From Eupeodes corollae (taxonomy: Eukaryota > Arthropoda > Insecta > Diptera > Syrphidae): a stretch of 64,000 bases of DNA. Position numbers and translations under genes: made by a program. This document shows, piece after piece, positions 34,866 through 47,500 of this stretch. How positions within the stretch are numbered: the first letter of the stretch is position 1; each line of letters begins with the position of its first letter. The DNA is taken from positions 60,170,946-60,234,945 of the forward strand of contig NC_079147.1 in NCBI RefSeq assembly GCF_945859685.1, in the 5' to 3' direction. The notes under the pieces are model-generated. The model had not been told where the DNA came from. It did not search any database and saw only the letters and a program-made list of their open reading frames with translations.

Positions 34866-36240
34866 ATTAACTTCCCATAGGAAGTTATTGTAATGGGTCC
34901 GATTTGTCGAAACGGTTACATTTCAAGGTCCCTACAGTCGAAATAAAAGATTTTTAGAGAGATGTCTGTGCGTGTGAGTGTACGTACGTCCATGTGTCCG
35001 TACTTCCGTTAGTACTGGAACTTTTTTTCGTCATAGCTCAAGAACTAATGGAGATATCGACTTCAAATAAATTTTGTTATATAGATAATTATGAAGAATC
35101 ATGCAGAAAGGACTCTCAAACAAATTAAGTGGATGCTTTTTTTACAGCAATTAAAAAAATGAACCAATGACGCTAGCGACTTGAGTAAAATTTTATATTA
35201 TACCTTGTAACGTGATACCGAACCAGTACATTTTTGGGATAAAAACTGAAAACTGAAAAAAATATTTGCCCCTCGAATATTTTACGAACAAAAAATGAAT
35301 GTATGCAACGAAAAATAACGTTTTTGACATCTGGTAAAATTATGAGAAAAATTGAATTGACAATGTTTGTACAAAAAATAAAAAACAAAACTAAAACTTG
35401 GTAAAAATTCACTTTCAACTCAAATATCTTTTCAAAAACTAAAAAAAATTGCTTCAAAATAATTTTATCTCACAAAAAATATTGTTTTCGACATTAAGCT
35501 AATTTTTATAAAAATCCAACAGTCAGTTCTTTTATAAAAAATTTAAATCTACAAACAATAGTACTAAAATTTGTAAAAATAGTTTTTTGACTAAAATTGT
35601 GTCTAAAAAATAGTTTTTGAAATCCAAATATTTAATGATATGCAAAATATTTGTTTTAATGTTTAAATTTTTAGATTAATTAATTAGAATAATAATAATT
35701 GAGGTGAACATTAAAATTGACAAAGATTTAGTTAGATTTAAAAATTAAGTTAATTTTAATATAAAATTTGAAATGCATTTCTTCAATGTTAAGGTTTGTT
35801 GATCTTAATTCCTAAATTAAATTCCCTGAAATAAGAATGGCATTTTTTGTAACGTGATTACTTAAATAACCTGACAGACATACAAAACCATTTTAAAAAT
35901 GCTGTATAAACGATAACATTTCATTTCAATTTACATGTTTATACATAGTGTCATTTTAGTTCAAGTGAACATTAAAATGCTTGTGAAAAATTTTTGAGAA
36001 AAATCGAATTGACAGTTTTTTAACAAAAAATAAACACCTAATCAAAATTAATAAAAATTCGTAATAATTCATTTTAAACTCAAATATCTTTTCAAAAATT
36101 TAAGATATGGGCATCAAATTAATTTTATTTTATAAAAATATTGTTTTTAACATTCAGTAATTTTGTTATAAGAATCTAACAGTCAATTTTTTCATAAAAA
36201 AATAAATCTACAAAGTACGCAAAATTGGTAAGACTATATC
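34866..36240. repeat. Long AT-rich dispersed repeat with internal direct repeats
   Basis: Starts with the imperfect palindrome AACTTCCCATAGGAAGTT at about 34869-34886, then a conserved-looking segment CCTACAGTCGAAATAAAAGA. Farther on, two related blocks (35337-35600 and 35990-36225) share CTCAAATATCTTTTCAAAAA, ATAATTTTAT and ATCYAACAGTCARTTYTTT. No ORF or known transposase is present, and the ends are uncertain. Confidence 0.5.
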
Positions 36241-37309
36241 TCGTGAATAATAGAAAACATTGGTTTCAAATTAATTCCATTCATCCAATTTGAATTTGTT
36301 TATATTAGAAATAAATTATTTTAAGAAATGCTGCTATTGGTCTTCGAATAAAAATATCACTAACTAAAATAGATTTTGAAATCAAACTCTTCATCATATG
36401 CAAAATATTGTTGGTAATTTTTTAATTTTTTAAAATAATTTAACTGATAGCTTTTTTAACAAAACACGAAAACCTACAAATCTTTTAAGCAAGACAAATT
36501 CGACAGACGGGATGTTATCAGTTTGGGTCGCATCCCAGCTTCTTCAAATCACTTCCAATTACTTTAAATAACTTTTTATCTTTAATTAATAATATTTTTG
36601 TTCACACTTTTATTTATGCACTGCAATCTGCTTGTAAACTGTATTTTAGAACCAATTCTCACTAATTTTTGTTTACATTTGAGTAACTTATTTTATTTAT
36701 GTATTTATTTCAATATTTGTATACTTCCAGTCGCTCTTAGATTCCACACTTAATTTTTGTACCTGCAGCGCCCCCATGGTCCGCCTTCCGTAACAAAATT
36801 TTGTGTTCCATGATAGTACTATTCAAATGTATATACAAAGAAAACACGTGTATTTTTTTGTTTTAAATTTTCTTTTTACATTACCAATGCTGGACAAATT
36901 TCGCATACACTTGCCTATTTTATCCTCTAGAAAAGATATTTTATCCACAGCAACAACTTTGGTGGAGTCTGTCCCCAAATAATAGTAATTAAAAGAGAAA
37001 AGCAATTATACGAAACAATACGACAAAAAATGGGACTTCCATTTAAAAAAAATGTATTATAATTTATAAAGCTTAATGTAGAAATTGTGGTAGGACCCAA
37101 ATGATTGTTAAAAATATATTGTAATGTGGCCTCACCACAAAGATCTATTGTGTTAATACCTTAATATAAAGAAGAGGGCAGGTGTCTAAAAACTAAAAAT
37201 AAATATGTTCTCAGGGATGAGAATGCTAAGCAAGAAAAGTGAAACATTTTACCCAAAAAAACGAAGTAGATTTGTAAAATATGTAGCAGATAATGAAAAA
37301 ACACAAAAT
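36241..37309. other. Intergenic; nothing assigned
   Basis: AT-rich, with no coding segment recognised. It may include decayed C-terminal parts of the hAT-like fragment that follows. Confidence 0.35.
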
Positions 37310-37537
37310 TCACCACCTAGTCTTACTTAGACGTAAAATTGTATGTATTTGAAGGTTAAATGCTTCTTGAAATTCACAAAATTCAGTTTGTCGTTTAGAG
37401 CTGTGAGCAAAATAAAAATAAACATCTTGTAAGTATGTCTCAATTTGAAGTTCAATTTTCTTTATTGCCGCTGATGCACATAAATGCAGCGAATGACAGG
37501 AACAATGAATCAATTCAACACATCTTATCAGATACAT
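37310..37537 (-). pseudogene. hAT-type transposase fragment
   Basis: Minus-strand reading CVELIHCSCHSLHLCASAAI, then YFYFAHSSKRQTEFCEFQEA and RLSKTRW. This is the stretch before the C-terminal dimerisation part of hAT/ZMYM-like proteins (CSCHSLHLC ... SQTRW). The flanks (up to about 38280) show only broken frames. Separate from the hAT remnant at 59942. Confidence 0.72.
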
Positions 37538-38527
37538 ACAAATAAATTAATGAAGTAGATCTGCTACATATGATCTCTGTGTTCTTCTCTATTTTGATTT
37601 TCAAATAAGTTCAGTTGATTTTGAGCATCGAAACGAACCACAACGCCGCTTCACGGAATTTGTGAATTTTATTAAAATTAAATAAAGAAAAAATATAGAC
37701 TGAAATAAAATATTGTTTAATTCTTTGACCAAGACCGCTTACAAAATTAAAAAAAAAATTAAATGCAAAAGAATATAACCTTGACTTCTGAATTTCTCGA
37801 ATTTCGTTTAATGCAGAAATATACATCTTCTGCAGTTTGCTGTTTTCTTTTGTTTAACAAACATGCATTAAGGCTTCCAATAAATAGCATTTATGAGAAT
37901 CTCTACATTTTGGGTTTACTATTTCTAGCCAAGCAATGGCATTTTAATATTTTTTGACATTTTTTGTGTGGACTTTAAAATGGAGAACAGTGGAAGTCCT
38001 CCGTTATAAAAATACTTAAACTAATAAGTTGGGAATCTCTTATACGTTTCACTTAAGAAAACATCTTTGTTAACATTGTTGTATTTGTAATTTTGAAATT
38101 CTGTCGATAATTAGATGTGAAATCCATCAATAAATCGATGCAGTAGGGCTAGCGGCACTTTGCAAAGCAACAACCAATTAGAGGGTGAATCTGTTGTCAT
38201 TTTACAGCCAAATCTTTTTCTTAGTCCTTCAATTTGAAACCAAAATGGCAACCGAGAATCCGTTCTTGGTATAATAAGTATTTTTGCGAATGATTCGAAA
38301 GTCCCAGTGTTAATGTAGCTTTATATTTGATAACGTTCTTCTACCACAAAATTCCAAATTAAAATTTCTTACAACCCTGTATTTTCAGTTTTATTTCAGC
38401 TCATCTGTCATCTGTCAACTTGTGTTTACGTTGTCTATTTTCAGACATCATAACATCGCCTTTATTTTTAATTCATTACATTTTAAAAATTCAATAAAAA
38501 TATAAAACAACTCTTAACTTCACAATT
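37538..38527. other. Cog5 upstream region with decayed repeat
   Basis: The left part probably belongs to the decayed hAT-like element. The right part (from about 38290) is the presumed Cog5 promoter and 5' UTR. No certain signals. Confidence 0.35.
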
Positions 38528-41500
38528 ATGACAAACAAAAATATTTACCAAGAAATCAAAGAAAATGGTAACATTAATATTTTCCTCAAATGTATTCATC
38601 CAACTACCTTATTTATGTGCTTCTCTCCCCGTTTTTAGATTTCTATAAAGTTTTCCTTGATGAAAAAGCCGACAAATCACCAATAGCCAACATGACTATT
38701 TCAACACAAATTCACGAACTATCCAAAGGGCTGGAAACTATTTCCTTCGAATTGAAATCCCAAGTTCGCGAACAACACGGCGCCCTACTGTCTCAAGCCA
38801 CACATGCTGGTCGTTTGGATGTTGCTTTGAATACAGTGTCGGGCGATGTGGAGCGTATCCAAGCTACCGCCCATCGTCTTAAAAATCAATTGGATTCGCA
38901 ATATTCGTTGATTGAGAACCAAACCAGAGTGCTTGGTAATCTACACGAAGTATCACATGTACTGCGTTCTTGTGGCAACCTACTCAATCTTACACAAAAA
39001 CTTAAGGACACAAAAGATGTCTTGAAGCAAGCTAGCATCCACTTTGAATTAGGTAAGTTGAATTCTGGATTCATTGACTAAAGCGCGATAGTAACTCATT
39101 TTGCCTTAATTATTTCAGAGCCTCTGATTGAAGATTCCGACCTAAATAAAATCGATTTCATCCAAGAAGAACGCGCATACGTTATTGGCAGTCGGCAGAA
39201 GATTAAAAACCTCGCACAGATGCAATTGGTAAATGGTCTAAAAGAACGTAACGAACTTCAAGTTACCAACACAATAAAAGTAAACTACCATCTACGACAG
39301 CAAGTGAATTTTTATTCTGATTATCTGAGAATGTTTTCAGATTTTCATCAATTTTCAAACCCTCGATGTGTCTCTGGATAATTTGGTTACGACTTTCATA
39401 GCCGAAATCGATCAATCGCTTAAGGAATGTTTCTCTGGGACGGATATATCGGCGTTCAATTCTGGTGCCGCTCAGATCGATAAACTAGCTCCGAACAATA
39501 GATCACCGGGCGGAGGAGGTGGCAGTTCAGCATCAAGTCGTGGTCCTGGCAAGGCACCGCTCTTGACGACAACCCAAAATTTCCGCGCCAAACTTTGGAA
39601 ATCTTTGCATTGGCTGATCTACGATGAACTATATGAATACTGTGAACAAATAATCCTGCTTAAAAAGTCTCTCGAAGAGGTGAATCAACTCTCCAGAGTC
39701 TCGGACTCTGAGATCAGCATAGAGAAAAAGTTCTGGAAATCTCTCGAGGATCTGTTTCGTAGGTCGTTCAAAGAATGCTCAGCGCACATTTCGCAAGCTC
39801 TGCAGGAAGGCCTTTCAAAATTACTATCGTCAGCTCGTGGCCTCCAAATGAGACTTGGATCAGCTTTTGTTTTCGATGATGGAATATTTGAGCCGTTGGA
39901 AGTAGGATATCTTACAAAGTGTGCTGCTAATATGAAAGCTTGCCTCACAGGCGTTGATCTTCCTTCAAACGAAACAGTCGACACTTTTATTCGTGTTGCT
40001 TCGACAGAATTGAGCGCCGCCATGGTTGATACTAATTTGGCAAATAAAGTTGCCAATGTATTCAATTCTTGCAGCAAAGATTTTTGGTCAAAAATGGAAG
40101 CTCAAATAAAATTGGGAACCGATTCGAAACAAGTTGTTGGTATGTTTCCTATTTTTATGTTGTTTTTTTTTTTTTTGTCATCTTCTCTTTTCACTTTCTC
40201 TTTAAAGACATTCCAAATATTCCACAAACACAAAATATAAATTTGGCTAATATTTTGTTCTACCATTCGGATTCGGTTAAGAGAATGATTTGGAACTTAG
40301 GTGAGAATTTCTGCAAATCCGAAACTGCAGAGATTGTATTGAAAAGTTTGCAGCAAGGTGAACATTTAGTTCAAGCGATTTTGCAACAATTGATGGGTAA
40401 GTTATTTTATCGACTTGGTTGCATATTAACATAACTTGGAATCAATTAAGATGATTTGTTATACAAAAAAAAGTTATTAATTACGATGTTTATTTTTTGA
40501 GCCTTATTTATTGACTTATTTTACAACATTGGGATACAGTTAGCGACTTTTTTTCGGTTCCGCCTTTTTCTAGTTCTAATTCGATTTTTAGACTCACGGC
40601 TTTTGGTTCTTCATCCACTCCTGTTATTATTTGATACGAGATTCATGATAGATAGATAAATATATAATTTTATTTTCAAAAAGATTTCACAAAAAATGAG
40701 TATTGCTGGTTTAAAATTAGTTTCAACAATAACTTTAAGTTGCCTGTCAGGTTAAAAACGAAATTTAAAAAATTTATAAGCTTAGTAATAAGATTAAGTT
40801 ACATACATATGTTATGAAAATTCATTTATAAATTGCGATATTTAATTGACGCTTTTAAAAAGTAATATACATAAGTTTAAATAGCAGTAGCCATTAAGAA
40901 TGTTGAGAATGAGAGAGGATACCGCTGCCAGGAAATTTTCTTATGTACGTTTTGAATACTGGGCAGGTTCCAATGGTGCATGGTATTTTCCGATTCATCC
41001 ATATTAAATAATGTACATATTCCGTCTGTATCTTCTTGGAATGCTCTTCCATTAATATGAAGGAGCCCGCAGCGAGCTTTAAAAATTATGGAAATCATAT
41101 CACGTGTATTGGAGTCATCAAAGTCATTCGGTATGCCAGAGTACAATGGTAGACATGTGCATTCAAGAGGACACAAGCGTCCACAGGTTTTTTCTCAAAA
41201 CCCATCTCTGTCTATCAACTTCTACTCTCAAATTCCCGCGGTGAACATCGGGTGCCTAGTACCTCAACTGGAGATTGGGTTCCAACCCCAGTGGAAAGTT
41301 GTTGGGGGCAGCAAACGACAGAGGGGGGGAGAGGTGTTTCCACTAAGGCACCTCTCCTTATCCAGACGGCAGCGGACGAATTCTCGAGATAGAATCAACG
41401 GTGGCGTCTACAGTTCCAGAAAGGTTGAACTACTTAGTGGACACCTTATAGGGCTTCGACGATATTTTTGGAGTCCAGTCCTATAAGGAGCGGTTCATCC

Positions 41501-44500
41501 AGCTCCCCATTCTTGGAGTTATACTAAGGATCTGGCCATCCAGGTTTTGGATTGTGCCGTCGGTCGGGATGACTTCCTGGCCACGTAAAAAAATACCTTA
41601 GTTGTGAAGCACCAACAAGATTCAGTGCGATGGGATGGACCGGGCAAACGAAAACTCAGAAACTGCTATGTATACTACGGCGACTGCTACCGAGAACAGA
41701 GACAGCGTCTTTTTGAACGTGGATTTGTTGTTGGAACTAGACTCAGGCAAAAAGTCTTGAGTTTCAACAGCATTACGACAATCCACATCAAGGCTAAATT
41801 CGCCAACATAAGCCTAATATGCGCGCATGCCCCAACAGAGGAGAAAGATGAAGACACCAAAGACATATTCTTCGAGCTCTTGGACAAGACTTATGAGCGG
41901 TGCCCTAGCTATGACATGAAAATTATCTTAGGAGATTTTAACGCCAAGCTAGGAAGAGAAGACATCTTTGGTGGCATGATCGGAAGATATAACCTGCACG
42001 ACACCACCTCCAACAACGGATTCAGGCTGATCGATTTCGCTGCATCACATCTCAATATCCACAAGGGGACATGGAAATCTCCTGATCAATCAACCGTCAA
42101 CCAGGTTGACCACATTGCGATCCGCACTTTTCGAGGGGCCAACATTGACTCGGACCACTACCTCGTTGTAGCCAAGGTACGTCTACAGATATCCCGAAGG
42201 ACTAGGAACAAGGAAGTACAGTGAGAAGATGCGACGTTAGATGTCTAGAATCGCAAGAGACTGCCATTTCCTTTTCCGATCGAGTCTCGTAATAACCTCT
42301 TAAGGAGTCCTATGCTGCCTGCATTAAGCATTGAAAACCAGTGGCAACATTGCCTTGCAGCCATCAGAGATGCCGCTTTTGAAGTGCTAGGTTTCACACG
42401 GGCACAACAGCGAAAGCCCTGGTTTGACGACAAATGCCGGCAAGCGCACGCAGCGAAACAAGAGGCATACAAAACGGCGCTGCACAAAAAAACTAGAGCT
42501 GCTCGAGAGCTCTACGAGCAGAAGAGGAGAGAGGAACACCGGCTTCTTAGATGGAAAAAAAGAGAGCGATCGAGTAAATAGAGGGATGTCAAAACAGGAG
42601 TGAGGTTCGTAAATTTTACCAAAAGGTAAAAAAAAACCTCCCAAGGGTACCAGCCACGAACAGAAGCCTGTAAGGACTATCAGAGGAACATCGTAGAAGA
42701 ATCGCAGTAGATGCTGGGAATATGGAAAGACCACTTCTCCAAATTATATAACGGCGATGACGAACCGAATTGCGCTGTAAGGGAGACAGAACCACACAAC
42801 CTCGGCGACGCAGATCAACAATTCCGCCTACCCGACCTTGACGAAGTGAAGATAGCTTTTAAACTGAATACAAACAAAGCTGCTGCAGCTGACGGCATCG
42901 CTGCCGAACTATTTAAAGCAACAAGCGATGACTTGGTAGAGAGCATGCACCAACTCATCTGCAAAATATGGTCGGAAGAAAGCATGCCCGATAAGTGGAA
43001 TCTCAGCATAGTGTGCCCGATACATAAGAAAAGAGACCCTCCAAATTGCGCCAACTACAGAGGCATCAATCTCCTTATCATTGCATATAAGATTCTGTCT
43101 GCCGTTGTTATGTGAACGTCTGAAGCCGTTCGTCAACAACCTGATAGGTCCTCAGGTCCTGACCTGATAGGTCAGTGTGGCTTTAGACCAGGAAAGTCCA
43201 CTATCGACCAAATATTCACACTACCGCAGATCTTGGAAAAAACCCAGGAGCTTCAAATCGATAGCCATCATCTCCTTATCGATTTTAAATCCGCGTATGA
43301 CAGCATCCACAGGGAAGAGCTCTACAGAGCAATGTCTAGTTTTGGCATCCCTGTCAAACTTATCCGTTTGTGCAGAATGACGATGGAGAATGCACGCTGT
43401 TCTATCAAGGTCGGAAAAGATCTCACCGATGTATTTGAATGAAAGAAAGGTTTTAGACAAGGCGATGCACTGTCATGCGACTTCTTCAACATCGTTCTGG
43501 AAAGAATTGTGCAAAACTCAACCGTCAACACTAGAGGCACAATCTTCCAAAGGTCTATCCAATTACTCGGATACGCATATAATATTGACATAATTGGAAG
43601 ATCAAAGCTTGATGTCAGTTGAAATGAGAGGCAATAGGTAGGTTTGATAAGGAAGGGATTTAGGATAGGATAGGAGCGCGGAGGATTCAATGACCAGCCA
43701 GGCCAGAACTAGGATGGGATAAGGGGTACGGGAGTTGGGATAGAATGTCCACTACGAAGGCGATGGCATGCTCGCGATGCTCGGCTAAGCTCGCCGGATG
43801 AGGGGGGGATCTTACCCTCGTAGATGGACCTCACCTCTTTCCAAAACTAAAATTTCATGCCATTACACAAAAACTTAAACGATCCCAAAACAAGACGATT
43901 ACAATACCACATAACTCTAAAGAAACAAAAACATATACCGACTTACACACTACAACCAAAACACGACTTCCAAGCTAGCACTACAAGTAAAGAACACCAA
44001 ACACAAGACAACCTACACACCGCCACCAGACACAGAACTATCGACACACTACGACCGACACACCATCACCAAACAGCACTACATTCACGCTCGACCTGAC
44101 ACACTATCACCGGATAACACGACATTCACGCCGGACCTGACACACTATCACCGGATAACACGACATTCACGCCGGACCTGACACACCTCGAGAACGCTGC
44201 GGCTGTTGTTGCAGCATGGCCGTACCCACCCAACCTGGAGTTCGACTGGCCTTTACTTTCGAACTCCCCTTACTAGTCTTTGAAGCTGAAGTTTACGTTG
44301 TAGAACCCTGTTCACTGAAGAGCATTATCCAGCCCTACCACACCTCCTCTGAAAATTGTAATCAGCACTCCATAATATTTAAGTACTGAACACCAAAAGT
44401 TGATAAAATCAAAAAAATAACACAACAAATCGACTACACTGTAACGTGACTTACATTTTATTTAAATAGACTCGTAACTAACATAAATGGAATATAAAAA

Positions 44501-47500
44501 AAAATATAAAGAATAATTTCGAAATTTGAAAATTAGAAAAATTGTAAATTTAAAAAAAATTGAAAATTTGAAATAACTTAAATAAAAAAAATCAAAGGAA
44601 AACACAAAATTTCTCCTCAGAAGTATATATGTACCTAGTGTACCTAATCCAAAAACAAACAAAAAAAAAACAGGGACTTTCTCCGTGTGGAGGAGACTTA
44701 AGTTCCCTTGTTCTCCCCGGAAATCTACGCCGTCTTCCTTTTATGAAGCGGCTGTACCAATTCCTCTTTTATCCTACCTACCAAGAGCTCTCTATAGGTA
44801 GCTAAAGGGATGCAAAATGTTGCCTCTACTTTGACAGGGAGGGGTATGGGGAACCTACGCCGCCCCGACGAACTCTACCCGTAATGCTTACTCGACACTA
44901 ACAAAAAATAACGACGCACTCTAGACACATATACCGATACAAGGAGTTACAAAATAAAGTCGTTATAAATTTGAATATTTGTTGTTTCAATGTCACGTTA
45001 CTAATTTTTCCTTTGTTATTTGTTGTACAGCTAGGTATACGTATATATCTATATATATATAAGCAAATCCTAGAATCGATTCGCCAGGAACCGAATCCTT
45101 TTCTCCTATCCCGCCGGATTGGCGTAAATGTTAACGAGAATGCACAAAGAGATATATATATATATGTATATGTAGTTAACACTTATATAAATATAGGGGT
45201 GAGATTGGTTTTGGCTAGTAAAGTTACTTGGTGATCCGGGTCTATCGACGGATCAATCTTATGTTCAGCACAACCTCCACATCACCTTGGGAATGAAATT
45301 TTCTTTCTCTAGGACCGTCGCTCACTCCTACGCCAACCACCGCGCCGGCCGCCAAAACTCAATCTCACTACAATATGTATTTATGATTTTTTTATTTGTT
45401 CCTATTATAATATAACTAAAAGTATCACTCACCCTCAGCTATTATTTTAAATTTTTTTCCTCTTTATGGATTTATCTTCTTTCTTTCTTCACTGAACATA
45501 TATTAATCGTTAAAAAAACTTATACAAAAAAACCTTTAAGAAAAATAAATTTAATTTAAATTCTTAACGCGTTATACGGACAACGAACCTATTTCCTTTT
45601 TTTTACGTTTTTTTTTTCACTTCTTTTGTTTTATGCCACTTTTAAATTTAAATACCTAGATGCTTTCGTCACCCACTCTGAACTACAAATGACTTCTAGT
45701 CAAGTTCCTTTAGCGGTTACGATCTTCAATTACCGCATAGTTTATTATTTCCCGCAATGTTCACAAAACTACTCTTTCAGCATCGTCTGGACCCTTGCCT
45801 TAAAGCTTAATTTCACTCCTATCTAATCCTTTCTTATTTTCCCCTCCTTTCTCAATTCGCATAAACTTTTCATTAAATATTTAATATTGTGGTTATGGTT
45901 GTTCCTTTCATACCAATAAACATATATCTGTCGCTTCTGCAATTCCTTCGTCCTCCTTTCATACCATCTTCTTTATCCCTATTCTTTACTTCTGTCTCTT
46001 TTTTATGACATATGCCTATTTCGTCCCTAATTGTCATGTCAGATTGATTCGATTTACGAAATAGAAGTTGCGTGCGCCGCGCCGGTAAATAAATAAACAT
46101 AAAAAACAAATATTAGCAAAAACACAAAACTAAAAATAAATTAACTAATTGGACTGGATGCAAACCAGAGTCACTAGGTAAGTAATTCCTCCTGCTATTC
46201 TGACCAGGACTATCGATCTGGGTCTTACCCAGTCTATATCCCTGGTCAGCATTGTAGGTATTCTCTGTAATTTTTCCTAATATTTTTGAATTTTTCTTGC
46301 AGGAATAGTGACTAACCTAGGACAACTCTAGCCTATCGGTGGCCACAACAAAACTCCGGCATCAGAAGTGCCGATATTTTCACAAGGATGACGGTGAAGG
46401 CCGACGGCTGGTCGTATTGATTTATTTGTGAAGGACCTATGGCAATCTCTAATACGAGTGCCATTGCATGTGGTGAAGGGCATCTGCTTAAGCCGGGCGG
46501 AGCAAATGCATTTCCTCCTTGTTGGTTTTGAGTGGGGAAGAACCCACACTGTTTGAGCCGGGCGGAAGAAATATGATTCTTTCAAGCTGGTATCAGGTGG
46601 GGAAGAACCCTCGACCATTCAGCCGGGCAAAACAAGGCTACAACTAAATTTTAGAAAAGATTCAAACATAAGTCAAAATTCTTGGTACCGAGTAAGTCCA
46701 TCTTCATTTTGTTATTGATATATGCATGAATTTATAATTTACTCGTTAGTTTTTTTTTTGTTGGTGTATCTACCTACTATTCGGATACGGGATGTTTGAT
46801 TTCTTTAAAAAGAAGTAGTAGGTATAATATGTACATCCTAAAATATCTATAAAATCAGTTGTTGTTTTATTGTAAGAGTAGATTTAGTTGGGCACAATTT
46901 CAAAAAAAAATGTATATACATATGTATATAGTTTCTGTGTTGTTATAGGTAGTCATTTAGTCCACATTAAAGCGATTGTTTCTTGTCGATGTCCTGGTTG
47001 TATTTCCTACTAAATCAACAACATTCGTATCCTAGAATAAAGATTCCAATGACTTACGTCAATCTCTGGATTGTACAAGTTAATATTGCTAAGTTTGGTT
47101 ATTGCTTAAATTGTTTATGTACTAACTTAAGCTATAATTAAAATATCACAGATTGGAATTACTTATATCTAGGTTATCACAGTTGTTGAGTCAGTCGAGA
47201 TGTTTTTTTGTTTTCGTTTACTCGAAATGAAAAATATCACAGATGTTTGTCCAGGTTGTTAAGGAGCTTAACGAACTACGACGGCATTAAATACAATCTT
47301 TTTTTTTTTTTTTCATGCTTTGTACCTACTTTCGATCACAGATGGTTTGTCATTTCTTGTCCTATATTCTATATCACAGTTGTTCGTTTCGTCTATCATA
47401 TCACAGGTTTATAAATATTGGTCATGAGACTCATTTGATTGTTTCGTTTCAATAGTCTATAATTTGCCTCTTACATTCTATGTTTATGTGTTCTTCAAAA

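Noticed and set aside
43857..44099. 80-codon Thr/His-rich open frame in the LTR
   Set aside because: Composition follows the A/C-rich sequence of the LTR; no family and no coding context.
44898..45234. Open frames on both strands in the LTR, repeated at 55699-56035
   Set aside because: They overlap each other in a non-coding LTR and include AT-dinucleotide runs; duplicated only because the LTR is duplicated.
46328..46618. 96-codon frame between pol and the LTR, considered as env
   Set aside because: No signal peptide, membrane segment or glycoprotein-like cysteine pattern; it overlaps the 65 bp tandem repeat.
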